From Bacillota bacterium (GTDB lineage Bacteria; Bacillota; Clostridia; Clostridiales; Clostridiaceae), in the NCBI GenBank assembly GCA_030706065.1, contig JAUZPH010000003.1:1-28171 (forward strand): a stretch of 28,171 bases of DNA. The letters run 5' to 3'. The stretch's first letter is position 1. Every line of letters begins with the position of its first letter. Below the pieces are notes generated by a model that was given only the letters and a program-made list of their open reading frames with translations, was not told the DNA's origin and made no database searches. The translations under genes and the position numbers were made by a program. Shown here in pieces: positions 16,049-21,828 of the stretch.

Positions 16049-16091
16049 ATTTGCACTTTGCACCACTATATGTTATAAAGAAAGTGCAAAT
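16049..16091 (+). promoter_or_regulatory. ABC-F promoter framed by an 11-bp inverted repeat
   Basis: TTGCAC (16051-16056), a 17-bp spacer and TATAAA (16074-16079) form a promoter. ATTTGCACTTT (16049-16059) covers the -35 and its exact inverse AAAGTGCAAAT (16081-16091) covers the predicted start near 16086. Because only the right arm would be transcribed, the pair looks like a two-site DNA operator and not an RNA hairpin. Confidence 0.5.
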
Positions 16092-16118
16092 TCAATCCGT
16101 TGAAAGAAAGGGACAATC

Positions 16119-18035
16119 ATGAATCTTTTAAGTGCAGAGAATATTACAAAGAGCTATAGTGAAAAGAAGCTGTTTAATAATATAAATTTAGGAATTAATG
16201 ATGGGGACAAGATTGGTGTCATAGGCATCAACGGCACCGGTAAAAGTACCCTGCTGAAGGTAATTGCAGGAGTGGAGGAAGTGGATGAGGGAAGAATTAT
16301 AAGATCCAATGCCCTGCAGATAGAGTACCTCTCACAAAACCCCTATTTTGATTCGGAGGCTACCGTGCTCCAGCAGGTCTTCAAAGGTAATTCTCCAATA
16401 ATGAAGCTCATAAGAGAGTACGAAGAGGAACTTGAAAATTCTCAGAGCTCCGGTGAGAGGCTGATGAAGCTTGCACATCAAATGGATGCGTTGAATGCCT
16501 GGACTCTGGAAAGTGAGGCCAAGTCAGTGTTAAATACCCTGGGAATCTCGGATTTTTCCATCAGGGTCGGAACCCTGTCCGGTGGACAGAGAAAAAGAAT
16601 AGCACTGGCATCCGCCTTGATCAACCCTTCAAATCTTCTTATACTTGATGAGCCTACCAACCATCTGGATAATGACATCATTGACTGGCTGGAGCAGTAC
16701 CTTAACAAAAGAAAGGGTGCTCTGCTCATGATTACCCACGACAGATATTTCCTGGACAGGGTGGCAAATGAGATAATAGAGTTGGACAGGGGAACTTTGT
16801 ACACCTATAAGGGTAACTATACGGAATTTCTGGAGAAGAAGTCTGAAAGGCTTGACAGGGAAGAAGCCAATGAAAAGAAGAGACAGAACCTTCTGAGAAA
16901 AGAACTGGTCTGGATAAAAAGAGGAGCAAAGGCAAGGACTACCAAGCAGAAGGCCAGAATTGACCGTTTCGATAAGCTTTCCGAACAGGTGGCCGATGTA
17001 ATTGAAGACAAGATAGATATATCGGTGGCCAGCAGTAGGCTGGGGAAAAAGATCATCGAACTGGAGCATATAACAAAACGCTATGGCGAAAAGGTACTGA
17101 TCAATGATTTCAATTATATTCTTCTCAGGGACGACAGGATTGGAATAGTAGGGCCAAACGGATACGGCAAATCTACCCTTATGAATATAATAGCGGGTAC
17201 AGTAGAGCCGGACAGCGGAGAAGTGGAAAAGGGTGAAACCGTAAGGATAGGTTACTATTCACAGGAAAATTATCAACTGGATGATAATATGAGGGTAATT
17301 GAATATATAAGGGAAGGTGCAGAATATTTAACCACTGCTGAGGGCGACAAGATAAGCGCCTCTCAGATGCTGGAGAGATTCCTGTTTCCTCCTGAGGCTC
17401 AATGGACACCGATAGCTAAGCTGTCCGGGGGTGAAAAGAGGAGGCTATACCTGCTCAGAGTCCTTATGGAGGCACCTAATATACTTCTGCTGGATGAACC
17501 TACTAATGATCTGGATATTCAGACTCTGACCATTTTGGAGGACTATATAGATAATTTCCCAGGGGCAGTTATTGCTGTTTCCCATGACCGGTACTTCCTG
17601 GACAGGATAGCTGAAAGGATTTTTGCCTTTCAGAGCGGCGTCAAGATAAGCCAATACGTCGGAAATTATTCAGACTATAAGGATAAAGTTATTGAGGAAG
17701 AAAAGGTTACCGCAAAACGAGAGGAAAAAGCCAGAGCGGCTGCAGGGAAGCTGGATTATGCTGCGGATGATTTAAAGGAAGATAAGAAAAGGCAGGTCAA
17801 ATTCTCCTATATGGAGCAGAGGGAATATGATCAGATAGATTCTGTAGTAGCCGGGCTTGAAGAGAAGATAGACGAGGTAGAGAAAAAAATTCACGAGTCT
17901 GCCTCTGATTATTCCTTGCTGCAGGAGCTCCTCGGAGAAAAAGAAGAACTGGAAAGACAGTTGGAAGAGAAGATGGAAAGATGGGTATATCTGAATGAAC
18001 TTGCTGAGAAGATAGCAGAAGCCAGAAAGGAATAA
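16119..18035 (+). CDS. uup: ABC-F family ATPase, Uup type
   Basis: A soluble 638-aa protein with two ABC ATPase domains and no membrane part, so it acts on ribosomes or branched DNA rather than transporting. Domain 1 has Walker A GINGTGKST (~36-44), signature LSGGQRKRIAL, Walker B LLILDEPTNHLD and ITHDRYFLD. The inter-domain P-site-tRNA-type linker (~235-305) is highly charged. Domain 2 has GPNGYGKST, LSGGEKRRLYLL, LLLDEPTNDLD and VSHDRYFLD. The C-terminal ~100 residues are a coiled coil with KFSYMEQREYDQID, characteristic of Uup. Uup relatives are linked to ribosome function and tolerance of DNA branch intermediates. It starts at ATG 16119 after AAAGGGA. HutP starts 26 nt downstream, suggesting one operon. 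Confidence 0.92.
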   Translation: MNLLSAENITKSYSEKKLFNNINLGINDGDKIGVIGINGTGKSTLLKVIAGVEEVDEGRIIRSNALQIEYLSQNPYFDSEATVLQQVFKGNSPIMKLIREYEEELENSQSSGERLMKLAHQMDALNAWTLESEAKSVLNTLGISDFSIRVGTLSGGQRKRIALASALINPSNLLILDEPTNHLDNDIIDWLEQYLNKRKGALLMITHDRYFLDRVANEIIELDRGTLYTYKGNYTEFLEKKSERLDREEANEKKRQNLLRKELVWIKRGAKARTTKQKARIDRFDKLSEQVADVIEDKIDISVASSRLGKKIIELEHITKRYGEKVLINDFNYILLRDDRIGIVGPNGYGKSTLMNIIAGTVEPDSGEVEKGETVRIGYYSQENYQLDDNMRVIEYIREGAEYLTTAEGDKISASQMLERFLFPPEAQWTPIAKLSGGEKRRLYLLRVLMEAPNILLLDEPTNDLDIQTLTILEDYIDNFPGAVIAVSHDRYFLDRIAERIFAFQSGVKISQYVGNYSDYKDKVIEEEKVTAKREEKARAAAGKLDYAADDLKEDKKRQVKFSYMEQREYDQIDSVVAGLEEKIDEVEKKIHESASDYSLLQELLGEKEELERQLEEKMERWVYLNELAEKIAEARKE

Positions 18036-18061
18036 TTTTTACAAAATGAGGTGAGGTAAAA

Positions 18062-18487
18062 ATGAGTACAGACGGTATCGACAGCATCGACGTAGCAAAG
18101 GCCTCTGTGAGGCTGGCCATAGCTTCCAGGGAGGAAGAAAAGGAACTTGAAGCGGAATACAGAGCTAAAGGGATACTTACAGTGGCTGTGGATGTCGGCG
18201 GAAATTTAATCAATTCCATACCTAAAATAATAGAAAGAGCGCTGGTAGCCTCCAAGAGATGCGGGCTGATAAAGGACTGCCATGTACATGACGGTGCAGT
18301 GGCAGGTGCCGCCCGTGAAGCCATTGCACAGCTTGCCCCCAAAGCCAACGGCCTTAATGTCGGGGGGAAAATCGGTATAGCAAGGCACGGCGAACACTTG
18401 AGCCTTTGCATATTCATGAGTATTGGACTGCTGCATCTCAATGAGGTTGTAATAGGCATAGGCCATCGTTCAATACCTGATATTTAA
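18062..18487 (+). CDS. hutP: HutP-family RNA-binding antiterminator
   Basis: A 141-aa protein matching HutP, which in Bacillus forms a hexamer that binds UAG-rich leader RNA with L-histidine and Mg2+ and prevents termination of the histidine-use operon. Family landmarks are conserved: a CHVHDGAVAGAAREAI segment with the metal-binding His pair, GLNVGGKIGIARHGEHLS, and the C-terminal LLHLNEVVIGIGHRSI with the final ligand His. The ribosome site GTGAGGT lies before ATG 18062. It follows the Uup gene by 26 nt and ends at its own terminator. No hut catabolic gene is present in this window, so its RNA target here is unknown. Confidence 0.9.
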   Translation: MSTDGIDSIDVAKASVRLAIASREEEKELEAEYRAKGILTVAVDVGGNLINSIPKIIERALVASKRCGLIKDCHVHDGAVAGAAREAIAQLAPKANGLNVGGKIGIARHGEHLSLCIFMSIGLLHLNEVVIGIGHRSIPDI

Positions 18488-18493
18488 GGATAT

Positions 18494-18522
18494 AAAAAAG
18501 CCATGAATTTTATGACTTTTTT
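18494..18522 (+). terminator. Terminator after hutP
   Basis: AAAAAAGCCAT (18494-18504) pairs with ATGACTTTTTT (18512-18522) with one mismatch, ending in T bases. With A bases on one side and T on the other it could work in both directions. Confidence 0.65.
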
Positions 18523-18545
18523 ATTATACTGTCTTTTTTGACTAT

Positions 18546-18643
18546 AGATGTGGAAATTTATATTTGAAATTATCACCTTCGAAAAATCGGTGATGATTCG
18601 ATATTTTCTCAGGTGAATACTAAAGGTTTAAATTTCCGCATCT
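18546..18643 (-). repeat. Foldback repeat, copy B (inverted orientation)
   Basis: A 98-bp element. Its ends AGATGTGGAAATTTATA (18546-18562) and the complement of the right end (18627-18643) match at 15 of 17 positions. Read on the minus strand it agrees with copy C (20974-21070) at 64 of the first 70 positions. An inner stem, TCACCT with AGGTGA, encloses GAAAATATCG with CGATTTTTC. No clear target duplication is seen. Confidence 0.75.
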
Positions 18644-18721
18644 GTAAAAACTGCTTGACTGGACTGCCGGAAAGAAGTAACCTAAAAGTATAAATACAAA
18701 GTTTGGAAAGTGGTGATACAA

Positions 18722-18991
18722 TTGGTCAGAAATTATATGGAAGATATTCTCGATTTGATTCTGCCGAATGTTTTAAACGATTGCAACGGCATCTGCAAAT
18801 GCTCACAATGTGTTGAAGATATAAAGGCCATAGCACTCAACAACCTGCAGCCTCATTATGTAGTTACGGAAAAGGGAATGGTCTATACAAAGGTAAACGA
18901 GCTTGTGGTTCAATTCAGAGCCGATGTTATTAAAGAGGCAGTAAGGGCAATTGACATTGTATCAATGAACCCGAGGCATGTAATAGAATAA
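18722..18991 (+). CDS. comFB: ComFB-family protein
   Basis: About 89 aa. The opening NYMEDILDLILPNVL and the middle CKCSQCVEDIKAIALNNL are the ComFB signature. The C-terminal half (VNELVVQFRADVIKEAVRAIDIVSMNPRH) is also typical. Four cysteines, C-x3-C-x-C-x2-C, suggest a metal site as in other Firmicute members. ComFB was named from the B. subtilis comF operon, but its role in DNA uptake is unproven. Cyanobacterial members have been reported as cyclic-dinucleotide receptors, which is of interest because a diguanylate cyclase lies 3 kb upstream. I chose TTG 18722 because GGTGATA is six nt upstream and homologues begin close to NYMED; GTG 18710 and 18713 are possible. No comFA or comFC is nearby. 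Confidence 0.85.
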   Translation: MVRNYMEDILDLILPNVLNDCNGICKCSQCVEDIKAIALNNLQPHYVVTEKGMVYTKVNELVVQFRADVIKEAVRAIDIVSMNPRHVIE

Positions 18992-19112
18992 GTTAGCCGG
19001 CTGGTATAGTAAGTGGAGTAAATGGCCGGGCCTTCTGCCATTCCTGTGATTTTAATAAAATATGTATAATAGGGCTTATTCTGCATAATCTAACATTAGA
19101 AGAGGTGATACT

Positions 19113-19334
19113 ATGGATGACGAAATAGAGGCCTTGGACAATGTTGGAAACATACTGCAGAATACCGTTGCCCAATCGGCAAATATGGGAGCCTTTAATC
19201 TGGTTGTTTCTCCTATCAATGAATTTACGCTGCTTAACACCGATACGATGAAGATGGATAATAATGCGCCCAGGGGAACAAAGGCTGCAAACAGGATGCA
19301 TGAATATGAACGGGAAGAGGACGACCAGGATTGA
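19113..19334 (+). CDS. Small acidic protein of unknown function
   Basis: A 73-aa protein with a strong ribosome site (AGAGGTGATACT before ATG 19113). It begins MDDEIEALDNVGNILQNTVA, which could be an amphipathic helix. The middle contains FNLVVSPINEFTLLN and the C-terminus is charged (HEYEREEDDQD). There is no cysteine, signal peptide or membrane segment. I do not recognise the family. It lies between ComFB and a structured terminator at 19391-19456. A TATAAT at 19065-19070 may be part of its promoter. The strong ribosome site argues that it is real. Confidence 0.65.
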   Translation: MDDEIEALDNVGNILQNTVAQSANMGAFNLVVSPINEFTLLNTDTMKMDNNAPRGTKAANRMHEYEREEDDQD

Positions 19335-19390
19335 AGTTTTAAGAAAATCCGGAACATTATCAATGTATGCTTAATATAATAGTAAAAAGG

Positions 19391-19456
19391 AGCCTGTGTT
19401 CGAGGCAGCTACCGGAATTTTTAGTACGGAGCTGACTGACGAGCACAGGCTTTTTT
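19391..19456 (+). terminator. Long structured terminator, or small RNA
   Basis: The outer stem AGCCTGTGTTCG (19391-19402) pairs with CGAGCACAGGCT (19440-19451), 12 bp with one G-U. Inside is a second stem: CAGCT (19406-19410) with AGCTG (19430-19434), then CCG (19412-19414) with CGG (19427-19429). Six T bases follow. A TATAAT at 19375-19380 lies just upstream, but without a clear -35. The nested structure is more elaborate than a plain terminator. Confidence 0.7.
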
Positions 19457-19467
19457 GTAGATATGCC

Positions 19468-19496
19468 TTGACCGGAGATCATCGGATTTTTATACT
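19468..19496 (+). promoter_or_regulatory. Promoter of the aldose epimerase gene
   Basis: TTGACC (19468-19473), a 17-bp spacer and TATACT (19491-19496) form a near-consensus promoter, 31 bp before ATG 19528. Confidence 0.65.
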
Positions 19497-19527
19497 GTAT
19501 ATGAAGTTATACGGAGGGAGTTAGGAC

Positions 19528-20403
19528 ATGGAGTACAGAATATCCAATGAATTTATAACTGTAGCCAGCAGTGATAAAGGCGCAGAGCTTTGCAGTATAA
19601 AGTCAAACAGAGATGGCTTGGAATACCTATGGCAGGCTGACCCGGCCTTTTGGGGCAGGCATGCGCCGGTGCTGTTCCCGATAGTAGGAAGGCTGAAGGA
19701 AGACAAAACTCTTATTGAGGGAAGAGGATATAGAATGTCTCAGCATGGCTTTGCCAGGGATATGGTTTTTGAAGTTGTGGAACACAGTGAAACTACAATT
19801 ACATACAGAACAGAAAGCAGTGGGGAGACAAAGGAAAGGTATCCTTATGACTTTGTGCTGTATATTGGCTATATGCTGAAGGACAATGCTGTGGAAGTCA
19901 GCTACAGAGTTCAAAATTCCAGCGAAAAAAATATGTTTTTTTCAATAGGAGCCCATCCGGGATTTAATTGTCCTTTGGAGACAAGAGAGGAGTTCGAGGA
20001 CTATTGCCTTGAATTTAACAGGGCAGAATTGATGGACAGCTATAGGTTAAAAAAGGGTCTTGTCCAGAATGAGAAGAAGCTTCTTTTTGATGCAAAAGTA
20101 AAGTGCTTGAACGTAAGTAAGGAGCTTTTTGAAGCAGATGCAATAATGCTTGTAGATATGGAGTCAACTGAATTGTCACTAAGGAGCAGAAAGAGCGGAA
20201 AAGGAGTATCTGTAGGCTATCAGGGTTTCCCATACCTCGGCATATGGTCTAAGCCGGAAGGGGCGCCTTTTGTCTGCATAGAACCCTGGTATGGAATTGC
20301 AGATTTTGAAGCCGGCAGCGGAGTATTTGAGGAGAAGAGGGGAGTATTGAAGCTTCAGGCAGGAGAAAGCTTTACCTGCAGCTTTACTATTAAGGTATAC
20401 TGA
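19528..20403 (+). CDS. Aldose 1-epimerase family protein (LacX-like)
   Basis: A 291-aa galactose-mutarotase-fold enzyme in the cytoplasm, interconverting anomers of a sugar or sugar phosphate. Catalytic positions can be placed: His73 in MSQHGFARD, His143 in FSIGAHPGFNCPL and Glu252 in FVCIEPWYGIAD. The sequence also shows PVLFPIVGRL and WSKPEGAPF, typical of the LacX/YeaD branch rather than classic GalM. GGAGGGAG precedes ATG 19528. It has its own promoter. It faces ohrR, with a shared terminator region between. The natural sugar is unknown. Glucokinase and GH13 genes elsewhere in the window would fit a glucose role, but that is inference. Confidence 0.9.
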   Translation: MEYRISNEFITVASSDKGAELCSIKSNRDGLEYLWQADPAFWGRHAPVLFPIVGRLKEDKTLIEGRGYRMSQHGFARDMVFEVVEHSETTITYRTESSGETKERYPYDFVLYIGYMLKDNAVEVSYRVQNSSEKNMFFSIGAHPGFNCPLETREEFEDYCLEFNRAELMDSYRLKKGLVQNEKKLLFDAKVKCLNVSKELFEADAIMLVDMESTELSLRSRKSGKGVSVGYQGFPYLGIWSKPEGAPFVCIEPWYGIADFEAGSGVFEEKRGVLKLQAGESFTCSFTIKVY

Positions 20404-20440
20404 TTGATATAATTTAACGACTTTAAGGCATATGTCAGCC

Positions 20441-20477
20441 AAAAAAGGCAGGAGGCAAAAGGAGAAATCTAGCCTCC
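20441..20477 (-). terminator. Terminator of ohrR between convergent genes
   Basis: On the minus strand GGAGGC (20472-20477) pairs with GCCTCC (20451-20456), followed after four bases by TTTTTT (20441-20446). The first arm overlaps the end of ohrR. Confidence 0.5.
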
Positions 20478-20915
20478 TTCCTTTTCATTTATCCTTTTGA
20501 GAAGTTCATCCAGCTTTCCTTTTAATTCAGTCAACTCCTTAAAATCGGTACCCAGAGCGCTTATTATGTTTTCAGGTACATTTTCAGCTTCCTTCCGCAG
20601 TGCTGCACCCTTAACTGTAAGTGTGACAAGCAGAACCCTTTCGTCCTCTGAAAAGCGTTTCCTTTCCAGCAATCCTGCTGCTTCGAGCCTCTTGAGTAAC
20701 GGTGTCAGGGTTCCAGAATCCAGGAATAGTCTACTGCCTAATTCCTTCAGGGATATGCTGTTCTTCTCCCAAAGTACCAGCATTACAAGGTATTGAGGAT
20801 AAGTTATTCCAAGCTCATCCAAAAAGGGCCTGTAGATTTTAGTTATAGCCCTGGAGACTGCATAGGCAGAGAAGCAGAGCTGATTATCCAGACTCAGCAG
20901 ATCATAAGCATCCAC
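20469..20915 (-). CDS. ohrR: OhrR-type MarR-family peroxide-sensing repressor
   Basis: About 148 aa, a winged-helix MarR-family repressor. DNQLCFSAYAVSRAITKIY carries the single reactive cysteine that defines OhrR sensors of organic hydroperoxides; it falls at residue 14 with the chosen start (Cys15 in B. subtilis OhrR). The rest shows YPQYLVMLVLWEKNSISLKELG, DSGTLTPLLKRLEAAGLL (recognition helix) and the wing KRFSEDERVLLVTLT. GTG 20913-20915 is preferred because GGGAG lies 8 nt upstream and this gives the usual family length; ATG 20934-20936 lacks a ribosome site. It is divergent from msrA, with a foldback repeat and a 14-bp palindrome between. No ohr peroxidase gene is in view, so msrA may be its target. 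This is inferred. Confidence 0.88.
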   Translation of the reverse strand: MDAYDLLSLDNQLCFSAYAVSRAITKIYRPFLDELGITYPQYLVMLVLWEKNSISLKELGSRLFLDSGTLTPLLKRLEAAGLLERKRFSEDERVLLVTLTVKGAALRKEAENVPENIISALGTDFKELTELKGKLDELLKRINEKEGG

Positions 20916-20973
20916 AAGATCATCTCCCGTCGCCATTAATAATTATATTGAACAGGTGTATAATAATTTCTAA

Positions 20974-21070
20974 AGATGCGGAAATTTAAACCTTTAGTAT
21001 TCGGCTGAGAAAATATCGAATTTTCACCGATTTTTCCAAGGCGATAAACTAAAATAAAATTTCCGCAGCT
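20974..21070 (+). repeat. Foldback repeat, copy C
   Basis: A 97-bp element between ohrR and msrA. Ends AGATGCGGAAATTTA (20974-20988) and the complement of the right end (21056-21070) form terminal inverted repeats with few mismatches. It matches copy B closely, in the opposite orientation. One inner pair changes from A-T in B to G-C here (element positions 30 and 69), which keeps the fold; a neighbouring pair is lost. The copy stands in the promoter region of one or both divergent genes. Confidence 0.75.
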
Positions 21071-21099
21071 AAATACATAAACTCCTTTACTATAAGAGT

Positions 21100-21113
21100 T
21101 AACCAGTTGGTTA
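21100..21113 (+). promoter_or_regulatory. Palindromic operator candidate upstream of msrA
   Basis: TAACCAGTTGGTTA is a 14-bp dyad with a GT centre (6 matched pairs), about 67 bp before the msrA ATG and in the ohrR-msrA intergenic region. Size and position suit a MarR-family dimer such as OhrR, but the sequence differs from the known B. subtilis OhrR site. Confidence 0.45.
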
Positions 21114-21179
21114 TTGAATATACCATAATAAACATGATTTAATTAAATTGTCGATATTAATAGGAGAGGACGTGAAGTT

Positions 21180-21668
21180 ATGAAAAAAATAGTTCTTGCC
21201 GGTGGATGCTTCTGGGGTGTTGAGGCATATCTGAATACCATTGAAGGAGTATCCTTTACAAAGGTTGGCTATGCCAATGGAAGAGTGCCAAACCCTACCT
21301 ACGAGATGGTGTGCAATTTGAATACCGGATATGCCGAAGCCTGTTTTGTAGAGTACGATGAAGAGAGGCTGAGCCTGGAACAACTGCTCAAATCTTTCTG
21401 GTTTATTATTGACCCTACTGCATTGAACAGACAAGGCCATGATGTAGGAAGCCAGTACAGAACAGGAATTTTTTATATTGCTGAAGATGATCTTCAGACA
21501 ATATTGAAATCCAAAGAAGAGGAACAGAAGAAATATGAGAAGAAGATTGTGACTGAGGTTAAGCCTCTGGAAAACTTTTATGATGCAGAGAAATATCACC
21601 AAAAGTATCTGGATAAGAACCCAAACGGCTATTGTCACATTCCAAGAGAACTGTTAAAAAAGAAATAA
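21180..21668 (+). CDS. msrA: Peptide methionine sulfoxide reductase A
   Basis: Reduces methionine-S-sulfoxide in oxidised proteins, using thioredoxin. The 162-aa sequence opens with VLAGGCFWGVEAYL, placing the catalytic cysteine at residue 10. It continues with VGYANGRVPNPTYEMVC and DPTALNRQGHDVGSQYRTGIF, and ends YHQKYLDKNPNGYCHIP with a candidate resolving cysteine at 152. No MsrB domain is fused. ATG 21180 follows AGGAGAGGA. It is divergent from ohrR, which suggests organic-peroxide-responsive control. The position next to an oxidative-stress regulator fits a repair function. Confidence 0.95.
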   Translation: MKKIVLAGGCFWGVEAYLNTIEGVSFTKVGYANGRVPNPTYEMVCNLNTGYAEACFVEYDEERLSLEQLLKSFWFIIDPTALNRQGHDVGSQYRTGIFYIAEDDLQTILKSKEEEQKKYEKKIVTEVKPLENFYDAEKYHQKYLDKNPNGYCHIPRELLKKK

Positions 21669-21755
21669 GTATTAATTTTATAAAACAATTTAACAACCTC
21701 CGAATATGAAAATATAGTATCTGTTTTATCAACTAATGATTTAATAAGCAGCATA

Positions 21756-21825
21756 CTCCAATACCATGCATACCCTCTGTGATATTTTGCCATAATAAGG
21801 AGTAGTAAAATGCATTGGAGGGTAT
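21756..21825 (+). promoter_or_regulatory. Alternative pairings over the ribosome site of the Rieske oxidoreductase gene
   Basis: The ribosome site GGAGGG (21817-21822) is part of two competing inverted repeats. CTCCAAT (21756-21762) can pair with ATTGGAG (21814-21820). ATACCCTC (21770-21777) can pair with GAGGGTAT (21818-21825). Both hide the ribosome site and they exclude each other. This matters only if transcription starts upstream of 21756, for example by read-through from msrA. Confidence 0.35.
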
Positions 21826-21828
21826 AAG

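Noticed and set aside
16119..18035. Antibiotic-resistance ABC-F gene
   Set aside because: The C-terminal coiled coil and overall layout match housekeeping Uup proteins, not the resistance subfamilies.
17797..18459. Long minus-strand open frame of 220 codons opposite the uup end and hutP
   Set aside because: It is antisense to two well-identified genes, is rich in Ser/Pro/Leu as expected for a shadow frame, and has no convincing ribosome site.
21111..21638. Minus-strand open frame of 175 codons opposite msrA
   Set aside because: Antisense to the full msrA gene, whose identity is certain; no domain is recognised in the shadow frame.
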